Part shown: piece by piece, positions 22,706-32,640 of the stretch
Position numbering within the stretch: the stretch's first letter is position 1
Layout: every line of letters starts with the position of its first letter
Assembly: GCA_015680685.1 (NCBI GenBank)
Contig: MNCI01016050.1
Location: 500,704 to 544,459, forward strand
Direction: 5' to 3'
DNA from: Gnetum montanum
Lineage: Eukaryota > Streptophyta > Gnetopsida > Gnetales > Gnetaceae
DNA: 43,756 nucleotides
Translations under genes and position numbers: made by a program
The notes under the pieces: generated by a model
Database searches by the model: none
Told to the model about the DNA's origin: nothing
What the model saw: only the letters and a program-made list of their open reading frames with translations

Positions 22706-24240
22706 GATGAGCTAGCTCCTTATTTTAGATCTCTCCCTTTCAATTCAATCATGGGGGAGATGGCCACCTATGCTAACCATTTGAGGCCCTCAGTTCTTTT
22801 TAAATTTTTGTTTTACACATTTTTGTTTTACAAATTTCTTTAACTTTTTTTTTACAACATTATTTATACTTTTTCATTTCTTTGTGTGTTTGATTATTCT
22901 GTTTGATTCATCACTTAATAAGTGCTCTGATGGTATGAACTGTATTCCATTGATTGCTAATGTTTGATTTTTACCTTTAAGTTATGATGTTGATACTAAG
23001 GTTTGGTTCTTTTGATATAACAGGCAATGAGTCCACATCATCCATACGTCCATGAATTTCTATGGTCTCTCTTGGCTTGGAACTGTATAGTCCCTTTATC
23101 AATAATAAGAACTATCAACGAATCGATGACTAGGTATTTCTCAAACTAAGGAAGGACTCAAGGATTGAAAAGGGTGTGACTTTAAGGGGATTTGATGCAC
23201 GTGTGCTGGCCATTCTCTTGGGTGCTTGGATGTTTTCTTCTTGAGTTTTCTTACCATTCCGACATGGCCACATTATTAGGAAGCTGAGCAAATAAAAATA
23301 ATAAGTCTTTGCATGGTGTGGTTCTCACGCAAAAACACCAAAAAAAACCAAAAAAAAAATAGTGAGAATTCAAAGCATACCCCTTAGAAGAAATAATCAT
23401 TTGCGCTACAAGCACTGGTTATGAAACTAAAATAAACATGTTCCCTCTAACTAAGGTCCTTCTCGCTTCCTATTCTCTCCTCCTTCGTTTCATCGAAATG
23501 GTGGTGGCTCTTTGGTGAAGGCATTCTTGTTACTTCAAGTGGATGGATGGGCCGAATGTATTAATGCAAAGTCACTGAATGTGGTTTGTTTAAGGTTGGA
23601 TTTGGAATGGGATCTACTAAGTCACATTAACCATTAATACACAAGGGGCTGTACACCACCTTGTTCTTGAGATTCCATTCCATTCTCTTCTTTCCATCCT
23701 TCTTTCCCCATTTATCACCTCATTGTCGATTGTATCAGTAGTCCATATCTTGGTGGATGCATTGTTTTCTTTTTGGTAAATTCTTGTGGTTAAGACTTTA
23801 ACTCTTGTCTCCAAATGACATTCCTAGACCTTATGGACTCTTTGAATGTGGGATTGTCAAGGCATTAAGGGAATGAGCCTGCTTTGGGGAGGACCCACTA
23901 GCGTTTCTATTTGGTGCATCTATTAATTTCTTTCCTTTAAAAATTTATGCAATCACCAATTATGTTGTTCATTTCCATCTTTGACATCCCTTTTCATCAG
24001 TGTTACAGTTGTTTCTTTTTCTCCATCTTTCTTATTCCTTATCTTTTTCCATTCTCTTGCTATCAGAGGTTTGCAATTAGTCATGGGGGTCTTGGTCCAA
24101 TCTTTTGATTTTCTCCTAACCCCTACACCTTGGGTAGTCATCATTACTATATCTCTAGAATCCACATTAGCCATACCACAACTCAGCAAATGGACCTTAC
24201 ACTGAGGCAATGTATCAATTTCATTATGATTCATTTATCC
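22706..24240 (+). other. Long 3' region of the Athila-like element, no recognised gene
   Basis: T-rich start (22790-22880), then sequence without a frame longer than about 75 codons. Athila and related elements often carry an extra, sometimes envelope-like, ORF here; I see no transmembrane-plus-signal pattern that would support one. A candidate acceptor TTGATATAACAG ends at 23023. The stretch from about 23870 onward is shared with the minus-strand element at the right edge of the window (43756 to 42952). Confidence 0.5.
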
Positions 24241-24241
24241 T

Positions 24242-24271
24242 TGCTAATATCAGACTATGTTGTGTGTGCAG
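24242..24271 (+). other. Conserved branch point and 3' splice site
   Basis: TTGCTAATAT (contains CTAAT, a good plant branch site) is followed by TGTTGTGTGTGCAG with AG at 24270-24271, then ATGG. The same sequence order is kept in the related minus-strand element (43327-43358). Conservation in two copies suggests a spliced subgenomic transcript for the 3' ORF. Confidence 0.4.
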
Positions 24272-24525
24272 ATGGCAATCATACAACAACGGATTGGATC
24301 TGGAGGGAACACTTGGAATGGACTGGTGCTAAAGAAGTTATGCAAGGAACAGGATTGATGATGCGCTTATGGATGGACAACAAAAGATGCAATCTTGGTG
24401 TTGGTAGCAATAGACTTCTTCTTTCTTCTTTTCTCTCTCCCTTCTCTTTTCTCTCTCTCCCAACTTCCAAACAAGGCTGGATGTCAATTGTATATAGTAT
24501 TCACCCTTATTGTAATGAACACTAA
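24272..24525 (+). CDS. Candidate 3' exon of a small element-encoded protein
   Basis: The open frame that runs through here reads TTTDWIWREHLEWTG, KEVMQGTGLMM, MDNKRCNLGV and then a Ser/Leu/Phe-rich tract encoded by a polypyrimidine run, ending at 24525. The related element on the minus strand (about 43320 down to 43150) keeps the same frame: TTEWIW, HLEWSS, AMQGAGLMM, MDNRRRNLGV. Either the frame is a real short ORF expressed from a spliced RNA, or the two copies are simply too close for the frame to mean much. No family is recognised. Confidence 0.25.
24412..24466 (+). repeat. Polypyrimidine tract
   Basis: Almost uninterrupted C/T (TTCTTCTTTCTTC..., CTCTCTCCC). The counterpart in the minus-strand element is the purine run 43135-43180. 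It may act as an extra polypurine/pyrimidine signal during plus-strand DNA synthesis, or be simple-sequence slippage. Confidence 0.7.
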
Positions 24526-24586
24526 TTTTTTCATATATTATAATGATGATCCGTTCACATGTCGTCCCATTCACCATTAGTTCCAT

Positions 24587-24662
24587 TCAAGTCAATAATC
24601 CCATACCTTCCCAATATTTTGTAAGGAACTCGAGGACGAGTTTTCATTCAGTCATGGGGGTA
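24587..24662 (+). other. Conserved pre-LTR block and polypurine tract
   Basis: AATCCCATACCT, GGAACTCGAGGACGAG and TTCATTCAGTC precede the tract GTCATGGGGGTA (24651-24662), which abuts LTR start TGATGGG. The tract primes plus-strand DNA synthesis. It is shared with 3741-3752 and, on the minus strand, 42940-42951. Confidence 0.8.
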
Positions 24663-26686
24663 TGATGGGACATGATATCGCGTTGGTCCCTACGATATTG
24701 CGTACATGATATCATAGCCCGTCACCAATTCTATAAATAAGAGGTGGCTCTCCCTTGTTTCTCCATCTAGATCTAGACTGTACTGACCTAAATCGTCAGT
24801 GTAAGGCTGGAAGGGAAACAGACACCGAGAGATCGTTGGATAGCCACAGTTGACTCTACCTTCGCTTGAGGGCAAGCTAGAAAAGTAAACAAAGGCAGAG
24901 TGTCTTGGATGGTTTGCACGCAAATCAACCAAGGACTTCCCCAAGCGTAAGCTATGGCTAGCACTGGGGTTATCGTAAATGGTATGTAAACGGAATGCAA
25001 ACGGCGATACGAAATGTAAATAAAGCGTACTGAATTATGAATGAAGCATGAACAAAGTTGTATTTGTAAAGCATAAACAGAACTAAACAATGTAAATGGG
25101 AGGCAATAATGAAACTGTATTATATTGTTTTAGAAAAATGTGCACCGGTCAAAGCGTAGTTGCACAAGTGTGAATGGCAAGTCAAACGTCTAGCCCCAGA
25201 AGGATATGATGTGACGATGTGAGAAGAACTTGGAAGCCAAAAATCGGATGTGCCAAGCACCCAAGGATTGCAAGTTCTATCCTCCTTCGGAATCGCCAAT
25301 TTCTCCAATCTTTGCCTCTTCTAATCTTCTTCTCCTTCTTGCTCCTTTTGCTTTTCTTCTCTTGCCTCCTTGTTCTTGTTGCTTTCAATTTGTGTGAATT
25401 GGTAGGGTATTTATAGGGTTGGGCTAAGGTTTTTGGCTAGGGTTTGCTTTGACCAGGTTCAATGTATCTATGCTGAAAGTTGTACATGAGTTGGATGTGT
25501 GTTGGCAATTTGCCTTCCTTGACCAGGTTCAATGTATTTTACAACTTATGGGTCATTCCAGCCCATAAAATACAAATAAATTAAGAAATACAAGCCCTCA
25601 AGGGATAAAAAAAAAAAAGATTTAAAAAATTTAAANCATTTTGGCTAAGTTTTGGGGCTCTAAAAATTGGTTACGTTGATCCTTACGCTGTGCAATGTCT
25701 GAAAAAAATAACCCCAACGTCACCAAGTCAAAATGGCACATTTGAGGCCCAAATCTTGATTTTCTAGAGGTTGGGAGCTGCTAGGGACCTTGGTGAAGGT
25801 CATGGGGGGTCCTTGTGCTCGATTTCAGCCTGTTTTGACTCAATTTCGGGGCTCCAAAAGTTGGTGACGCTGATCCTTACGCTGTGTAGCGTCGTTGTGA
25901 TCTGTGGGCCCCAGGGGAACCTTGCTTGCTCCATGGTGGGCTACTTGAAGCCATTTCAGAGGCTCTGAAGTTTTCTGGAAGTGTTGCTGAAATTTTTGTG
26001 GTGTTTCATAGACCTTAGCCAAACTCTTTCCATTTTACCATTCTAGAGTTAGAATAATTTCCATGTGCCCGCAGTAGGAGTCCCAAAGTGAATAGATCTT
26101 TATTTGAGCAATTCTGTACCTGAGCACACAATTGTGTATAGCAATAAAGACAAAATTTTGGATAAACCTTGCAGCATATGGACTATGCTAAATAGGACTT
26201 TAATTATTGTTAAATGTTTAAATGCTTCCTTAAGGACTTAATCTCTCTCAACCCTCAACTCTCATAGTTAAGTGCATTCAATACGACCACTTTGAGCACG
26301 TGTGTTACACTTGGTAATCCTAGTAATGAATAGCGTTTGGTAATCCCAGTAGTGTTGTATTGGTTTAGGGTGTGAACAGCAAGTGGGAACGGATACTGAT
26401 GCTAGGACAATTAAAGCCTAGTTAGTGAAAGTTAGTTACTTAGTCTCTTCACCCTTTCCCCTCTTAGCATAGGCAATAAAACCATAAAAGACACAAAAAT
26501 CATGTACCTCAAGTTCACTTAACCATACAACCATGACAAATACAAGTGAGCTTGGGAAGATAGTGACTGATTAACCTTAAGTGTTCCATAAGGCATGTAA
26601 GCACTTAGTCCTTGGAATTCAATTGGATCATGTGTGTAACGCTCATATTTGTATGGTTGAGTGTAGGGGTACCTCACCACACATCA
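24663..26686 (+). repeat. 3' LTR of the Athila-like element, interrupted
   Basis: The LTR is split by a 1230-bp insertion plus its 5-bp duplication; without them it is 789 bp, against 774 for the 5' LTR. TATAAATA is at 24732-24739, AATAAA at 26143-26148 and the end reads CACACATCA. It aligns with the 5' LTR over its full length, mostly with transition differences. Confidence 0.9.
24779..26008. mobile_element. 1230-bp solo-LTR-like insertion with 5-bp target duplication
   Basis: It starts TGTACTGACC, ends GTGGTGTTTCA and is flanked on both sides by TAGAC (24774-24778 and 26009-26013). The uninterrupted 5' LTR shows a single TAGAC at this point, so the insertion boundaries are exact. TG...CA ends and a 5-bp duplication are the marks of an integrase-inserted LTR, so a solo LTR left by recombination is the best call. 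It has no coding domain. A TATTTATAGGG box occurs at 25410 but direction is uncertain because both orientations begin TG. It contains two pairs of internal direct repeats. Confidence 0.8.
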
Positions 26687-26821
26687 AGTATCCATTGTCA
26701 TACATAGAGGATTTTTTTCATCACTTGAGAAAAGCTTGGGCATTTTTGAAGATAGATATTAAGTAAGGGTATCACCAAGTTTGCATAAAAAAGAAGCATG
26801 TTTCTGAAATAGCCTTCAAGA
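26687..26821 (+). pseudogene. Resumption of the interrupted gypsy reverse transcriptase
   Basis: Reading from 26687 gives KYPLSYIEDFFHHLRKAWAF, then LKIDIK, GYHQVCIKKK and EIAFK, the RT blocks that follow the L-N...K-N-K segment at 15440-15461 in gypsy elements. One stop (TAA) replaces a residue after DIK. The frame ends abruptly at 26821, where minus-strand pararetrovirus sequence begins, so the rest of this element is missing. Confidence 0.8.
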
Positions 26822-28150
26822 TGTTGGTTTGCATCAATATAATCATTTAGTAGTTTGTAATTTACAACTAATATTTTCTTGCTTCTAATTTTTTCAGTGC
26901 ATTTATTTACATAAAAAGCAATGAAAGAAATTTGATAATACTTGGAGTTATTAATTATGCATTTAAGAGTTGATTTATTTCTTTAGCTCATTCTTTGTGC
27001 AAGGTTGGATTCATACCTATATGAAGTACTATAGCTTTTAATTTAAGTTCTTATTTAAGAGGAATCTCACACCAATGTATTTTAACATCTTTAAAATCTC
27101 TAGGATTGATAGAGTTTGCAGTAAGTAATTTGGCATGAATATTCTCAAATTTGGACTTTATTTTTTCTAAAGTATTAATAACCGAGACTATGTTTATTAT
27201 CTTATTTTCTTTTTCTTTACGAAGCCTATTTGTATATTGAGTTAGTCTAGGAAAATAATATTCCTAAAAGTTACTTGACTAGGTGTTATTGCATATGGTC
27301 CTAATTTACCTAATCTATTTTCTCCTATTAATAAGTCAAAACAGTTTAATTCTCAATATAAAAAATGTAATGTAATTATTTCATTACATATTACGATAGA
27401 AATGGTTGCAACATGGTTTGTAACAAACTTTTGTTTGTTGAATTGTAGATGAGTTGAATGGTGTGGCTTCTATAGTAGATCTTTGGGAATGACTTTCCAT
27501 CTACATAAATAGGATTTTGCACCAGAATCTAAAAGAGCATCTACTTTATAAGCTTAATACCATGAAACTTTATCTAAAATGTACAAACCAAGAGAATTTT
27601 GACATTCATAACTATATTAAGGATTGTATATGGTCTATTAGTTTAGTACTATTTTTATGGTATTTCTTTCTTATATTGTTGCCCTTGAAAGATAGCTTCT
27701 TCATATTCTAGTCCATGAAGTTTAGATTTCACTCTTTGAATAAACTATTTAAACTCGTTAATCCTTAAAAATAATCCTCTTCTTGTTAAGTGCATTCTTC
27801 CATATATGTGGGTGGTTCTAGTTGTCTATGGAAAAATTTTGATAGGATTTGACTTCTGTATTAGCTTAATGTTCTTCTTTTTCCTCAATTTATCATTCTA
27901 AAGACATTCTATTATCAATGTTCCATATGAGGGTTTCATCCCTTAGTTTCCTAAGTCTAGCTATTTCTGCTTGTAGTTCTTTAGTGTCATCTTGAGTGAT
28001 GAACATATGATAACAACTTATGTCATAATCAAAACCTAGATCTGTATCCTGAACAATTGGATTTTCTACTTTTGGTTCAAACTTAATGAAAATTTTAATA
28101 TCCCAATCTATTAGATCATCATCATTTGTGCTATAAAAGATATATTGGTT
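26822..28150 (-). pseudogene. Pararetrovirus copy 1: protease and N-terminal RT remnant
   Basis: The protease active site is preserved as D-S-G-A at 27529-27518, inside the short block LLDSGAKSYL. That makes it the best-kept protease of the three copies. The part between about 27480 and 27000 matches copy 3's 38600-39000 region. RT is represented only by its first blocks near the truncation at 26822. Compared with copy 3, a segment of about 85 bases near 27755 is missing. Confidence 0.65.
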
Positions 28151-28159
28151 TTCTTTTAA

Positions 28160-29200
28160 ATCATAAAAATCTATAGTATTAATTTTTTTTCTTTTTACTT
28201 TTTCCTTTTCTTAATTTTTCAATTTTTTGCCTATAGTCATTGCCATAGTATTTCCCCTTGGAAAGAAAACAAGTAATCATGCAATTAGAAAGATTATTTA
28301 AGTACGACAAAAAAGTGACATTTTTTGGATATTTAAAAGAGCTACGATATGATTTAAAACCATAATTAGGTATCATTTTTGGATTATTGTGATGAAATTT
28401 TTTGGTATGAACTCTAGATTTATACTTATGTTTTGGTAGTTAAAAACCAAAGAACTTAGGATGGACATTATAGTAGATGCTTTTCCCAAATTAATTCTTT
28501 TGTTGTTTCAAATCTTCTTAGGCTTTTACTTCTTGGCACATCATAGTATGTATTTGTCTAATGAATTGAACAATTTAATCAAAACTCATTATAGAAATAT
28601 TTCTACCAATACTATTAAGCTCATGCTTATATTTAGATACAAAGAAAGGTGGAAAGAAGCATACAAAATTTTCTTTTGTAGCTTCATCATGTAAGAGTCC
28701 ACCATTATAGTACCAAAAAGACATCCTATTAACATATGATTCAAAATCACTTATGTTCTTTAGTGAAGAACTAAGAAATTATTCTCTATAATTATTTGCT
28801 ATATTAGATTGTATTCCTACAAACTCTAATGTAATAACATTAATAACATCTGCACTAGTTCCATTATAAAAAGTGTGCTTAATAGGAATTTTTATATGAT
28901 TCCAGCATGTGTTTAATGAACCTACTAATGATAACATCACATTTTAAATAGCCTTAGCTAAAGACTTTTGTTGAAGAATGATAAGATTATCAATGACACC
29001 AATGATTTCTTGGATCACAAGCATCTTATCTTCTTGTAAAAGTTCATCAAGTCTAAATTTCTTAGATGTTTCAGTAATAGGTTTTATTACTATTATTGGT
29101 TCTTGGTTTTGTTGACTATTATTACTATGTTGTACACGGGACTGGCCTATTTGCAATTGTCCTTTCTCTTCGACTCCTTCCATTCCTTTTTTACTTGTAA
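28160..29200 (-). pseudogene. Pararetrovirus copy 1: coat protein remnant
   Basis: The open part 29183-28944 is hydrophilic (MEGVEEKGQLQIGQ..., ETSKKFRLDELLQEDK). It matches 40560-40800 of copy 3. Further down, 28694-28461 (minus) matches the coat-core segment that is still readable as protein in copy 3 (40339-40118) and copy 2 (31889-32134). The C-terminal basic tail at 28376-28179 ends in a Lys-rich run; its zinc knuckle is eroded. Confidence 0.6.
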
Positions 29201-29668
29201 GAATTTGCTTTTGTTTTGAAACATAGACTAATTTATGTTTAGCAAATTTACTTTATGTTTTTCTATTTTTCAATGAAAAAATAGATGTTTTGTAAATCTA
29301 GTCATTAGGATCTAGCTTTTTATATGACAAAGTACAACTTATTGAAGTTTTTGGAAATTGTTTCGTTAGACTCCTAACATCTTGCGAATAGTTCTTTGTA
29401 GTTGAGAGTATTTCTACAAAGGTTTGATTTTCATAGTTTTGTAATTAAATAATATCTAAAGGTTCTTCTTCAAAAGATTTTAAAACCTTAAAACTACTCT
29501 TTGTTTCTTTAATGTAGAGGATGCATAAATGTTGATACTAGGTTGGCTATCATATACAAAATATGAAATACTAAACACTTCATAAACTTCTTCTTTTGGA
29601 TCTTCATTATAAATTAGAGGAGATTAAAAGTCATATGTGATTGAATTACCTATTCAAATAAGTATGGA

Positions 29669-29722
29669 GCATTCTTTACAAGAATATTCTTATTTTTAAA
29701 GAACAAGGTGCTTATGTGGGTA
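29669..29722 (-). other. Pararetrovirus copy 1: C-P-H-x11-C-x2-C motif
   Basis: The segment reads Y-P-H, eleven positions, then C-K-E-C; the first Cys has become Tyr (one transition). Two stops lie in the eleven positions. Spacing is the same in copies 2 and 3. Confidence 0.6.
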
Positions 29723-29899
29723 AGAAGGATCGAACTTCGTATCAGCATATGATACTTTCTCATATACAGAAGAAGAGGGTGCTTTTCCTTTAGATGTTTC
29801 TATATCTACTTGGATCCAAATGGTTCTCCTATTTCAAAGTAATTCTTGGAAGAAAAATTGGGTGCTTTAAGATTTATAGAATAAAGTATTTTGGATAAG

Positions 29900-30560
29900 T
29901 GTGATGATAGTCATTTTGGAATCAATTTACAAAAAGAGGTTATGTTGTCATCTAACGTAGGATAGATTTTATGAACTGGCAAATATTTTATATCAATATT
30001 AATTTCCCATTCAATATTTGTTGAATTGGTGTACATAATTTGATCTCAATAAGCATTTAAAGTAGGAATACTAGTACTAGAAAATAATCTAAATACTAAC
30101 CTAGAACCTATTGTTGCATAAATCCTACTATAATGCATATCTATGGGAATATATACCATTATGATAGAAACATTTAATATATTAAGATCCCTTAGACTTA
30201 ATGTAATGTTTAGGAGTGTTGTGATTATCACATCATATTTAAATAGCCTTTAGCTTGCATGATGATGGATTCATGAAATTTTTTCATTCTTTAGTCTAAA
30301 AGAGCTATCTAGTAAGGATTCTTTATGTGATAATTAACATGTGGATGAATGTAAATATCTAACTCGCAATGTGAATGTAGTTATAACATTTACTAATCCA
30401 CTCATCTACATCCCTATGAGAAAAGAAATTTAAGGATATGAGATGAATACCTGAGCCACTGATTTCGAGATCACATTTAGAAAATTTAAAAGAATAAGGA
30501 GATTTAAGCCAAGAAGAGAGTCTAGAATGACACAAATTATTTATGCTAGGTTGTGGCAAT
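29900..30560 (-). pseudogene. Pararetrovirus copy 1: movement protein remnant
   Basis: The segment 30231-30046 contains TLSLRDLNIL and YATIGSRLVFRLF followed by SSTSIPTL. Pattern and order (S-L-x-D-x-N-I-L, then a strand ending in Y-R-L/F-R-L) fit the end of the 30K-superfamily movement protein core of plant pararetroviruses. A further open piece at 30559-30359 (SSWLKSPYSFKF...) lies upstream in the same direction. The protein would carry virus between cells through plasmodesmata. Frameshifts and stops separate the parts. Confidence 0.55.
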
Positions 30561-30669
30561 GATATGCAATTATTCTTATAAATAGAAATGAATTCAAAGA
30601 AAAGACGAATATAGGTAACCTATGAAAGATGTATAAGTCATTTTCATGATCTTTCAATCTTAAGGACTA

Positions 30670-31400
30670 TCAACTAGCATGATGTACACCATCTTTACAA
30701 AACAAGATCCATTTTTCATACCAACATCTAAGAACATGTTGTTCCCTGAAGCCAAAAATTCAATAGTCTTTTGGCCTTAATCTAAAAGCTTTAGTATCCC
30801 TATTGATCTTGACAAAGTAGAAGCCAGAGTAAGAGAAGTCTTAAAATAACAAGACATAGATATAGATGTCATAGGAATGTTCAAAGATACCAATAACTCC
30901 TTCCTACAAAAAGAATATACCAAAATAGTTTCTTCATCTTCTCAAAAGACTAATTCTAAGATATATTAATTAGATGAATCATGTCCTCATTTTGTAGTAG
31001 TCAAATATAACAATTCATATCATTGTATAGAATGTGATGTACTATTAATAATAAATACCAATACCTAGGCCTCTAGTTTTGATAATGAATCAAAACAATA
31101 ATTTTATCCTTACAATCAACACAAAGAGATAAAAATTAGTACAACAAAAGAAGCTAAAGAGAAGCTTCACTATCTTTACCAAAACAAAATTAATAGACCT
31201 CCATGTAGACATTATCAAGATGCAAAACTTGGCAAATAGCCATATAAATTTTTCCATCTACTCTAGTAGAATATGCCTTAGGAAGTTCAAAAGAAATCAA
31301 AAACAAATTAGATAGAATTAGTAACACCATAAAAAAATGGGTGCTAAAGTAAGCAATAGAAAACAATCTCAACCAATCCATTTGATTCTTAACTATGATA
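30670..31400 (+). pseudogene. Pararetrovirus copy 2: end of movement protein and Cys/His region
   Basis: From about 30682 the frame reads MMYTIFTKQDPFFIPTS, then SIPIDLDKVEARVREVL after one stop, which lines up with the end of the movement protein readable in copy 3 (IPTLITF..., YLPVHKVYAKL). The C-P-H-x11-C-x2-C motif is intact at 30982-31035. After it come acidic and Lys-rich stretches and a second Cys/His pair (PPCRHYQ near 31200). Stops are few and mostly TAA/TAG at Gln-like positions. Confidence 0.5.
30982..31035 (+). other. Pararetrovirus copy 2: intact C-P-H-x11-C-x2-C motif
   Basis: TGT-CCT-CAT, eleven codons, then TGT-ATA-GAA-TGT: C-P-H ... C-I-E-C with no stop between. This is the only copy with all four putative ligands and an unbroken spacer. 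It may bind zinc. I do not recognise it as a named domain. Confidence 0.6.
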
Positions 31401-31599
31401 TCTACCTAAATTCACCATCAAAAGTTAGAAACGTAGGTAAAACCAATAGTGCTAAGTAAAAACTAACATACCAACAAAAGGAGAATGCAAATGTAAATTC
31501 AAATCAAGAAATCGAGTCTATACTAATGAAACATGATCACCAAAGTGAAACAAGTAAAGATCTTTCTAAATAATAATCACCACAAGGACAACCAGAAGA

Positions 31600-32640
31600 A
31601 TATCCTAGGATGAGGAGTTAAAAAGATCCTAAGCTTTGTATGGATGGCTTAAACTTAGTAGATAGGATGAATCTCATCCATAGAATCACTAGAATCATTG
31701 GATGACAAGTTGTCCTATAGAAGAAATTACTAAACATGCAATACAAAACTATATCTTAAAATTTCTCAAATATCTTAGGAATTGGTGGTCTTAGATTTTC
31801 CCTAATATTAGAAATGAATTATTAGATAGCCTACTAATCAATTTATAAATGCATTAATTAAAGAATTCAAAGGGAAAAAAAGGATAAAATGGATGAATAT
31901 CGAGAAAAGTTCCTATGCTCTTACTTAAAATATATTAGAGATGTTGAACCACACATGAGCATGATGGAAAATTGGTACTATAAAGTAAGTCTAGCTCATG
32001 ATAGGATAGCAAAAGCAAGATTCTTGACATCTTTTCCTCCGACTTTTATAGATAAGTATAAATATGAATTAGACCAGATTGGAAAGAATCTTGATAGTAT
32101 GAGTCTAGAAAAGATTAGACAATTAATAAATTAAACAAATAAAGTTATGTGTCAAGAAATGAAAGCTTATCAAGAACTAGCTAGATAACATCAAGTTGTT
32201 GGTCATTCCTTTTGCTTTAATATATGTCTTGAAGAGTATGGCTTCAAATCATTAAAAAAAAAAGAGAGCAAAAAATGAGCAAGGGTTGTTTCTTTCATAA
32301 AAAAGCTTACAAGAAAACTTGGAAGTCCAAAAAATTTATTAAAAAATCCATCTTATGGGATGTTTAAAAGGAAAATGAATAGGATCCAAAAAAATGAGAT
32401 AAAATGTTTCCTTTGTAAAGGAAACCATTATGCATGAAACTATCCAAATAAGAATAAAAATCCAAAAATATCAACTTTATAGAAGAATATAACTTATCTA
32501 AGAAATCTTGTTATCAATAAAAATGAATAATTTTCTTACGGAGATATACTTCTTGAAGATGATGAGTATTTCAGGAACTTTGATAATAAGTTTGATTTTG
32601 ACCATACGTATTTCAATGCAGACTTTGATTACTAGTTGTG
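31600..32640 (+). pseudogene. Pararetrovirus copy 2: coat protein with zinc knuckle
   Basis: The N-terminal part near 31700-31790 has a K-H-A-I-Q-N-Y...L-R-N-W-W pattern typical of the region before the coat core. An 81-codon open block (31889-32134) holds the core: YREKFLCSYLKYIRD, ENWYYKVSL, ARFLTSFPPTFIDKYKYEL. The knuckle at 32405-32443 reads C-F-L-C-K-G-N-H then a stop and N-Y, so the last Cys is Tyr and a residue is missing. An acidic tail follows (LLEDDEYF..., near 32550). This protein would form the capsid and bind genomic RNA. Confidence 0.65.

Larger units (their letters stand above)
15462..26686 (+). mobile_element. Complete, inactive Athila/Tat-like Ty3/gypsy LTR retrotransposon
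   Basis: Both LTRs (TGATG...CATCA), a tRNA-Asp-type primer site, gag, protease, RT-RNase H, integrase, a long 3' region and a polypurine tract are present in order on the plus strand. The pol order (protease, RT, RNase H, integrase), the RT blocks and the long sequence between integrase and 3' LTR point to the Athila/Tat side of gypsy. All coding parts carry stops. The two LTRs differ at roughly 38 of 435 aligned bases by hand count, mostly transitions, so the insertion is old. Flanking 5-mers are AGTGC (15457-15461) and AGTAT (26687-26691), a decayed target duplication. The broken RT frame on either side confirms the boundaries. Confidence 0.9.
26822..30650 (-). mobile_element. Endogenous pararetrovirus copy 1 (Caulimoviridae-like), truncated
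   Basis: Minus-strand order: movement protein (about 30560-29900), Cys/His motif (29722-29669), coat protein (29200-28160), protease (near 27525) and the first RT blocks (about 26990-26822). The whole stretch aligns by eye with 38357-41780 (copy 3). RT is cut off after its first blocks at 26822, against the gypsy RT. There are no LTRs, as expected for a pararetrovirus. All frames have stops. The genus cannot be set from this; the single-polyprotein order with movement protein first resembles petu- and florendo-type viruses. Confidence 0.75.

Noticed and set aside
22706-24240. An envelope-like gene in the 3' region of the Athila-like element
   Set aside because: No frame shows a signal peptide plus transmembrane segment or a length above about 90 codons, apart from the candidate exon listed separately.
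24279-24586. Glu/Arg/Lys-rich minus-strand frames
   Set aside because: They are the antisense of the polypyrimidine tract and the candidate plus-strand exon; composition is explained by simple sequence.
25120-25388. Minus-strand open frames of 62-68 codons inside the inserted solo LTR
   Set aside because: They are short, overlap each other in different frames, and arise partly from a polypyrimidine run; LTRs are not expected to code.
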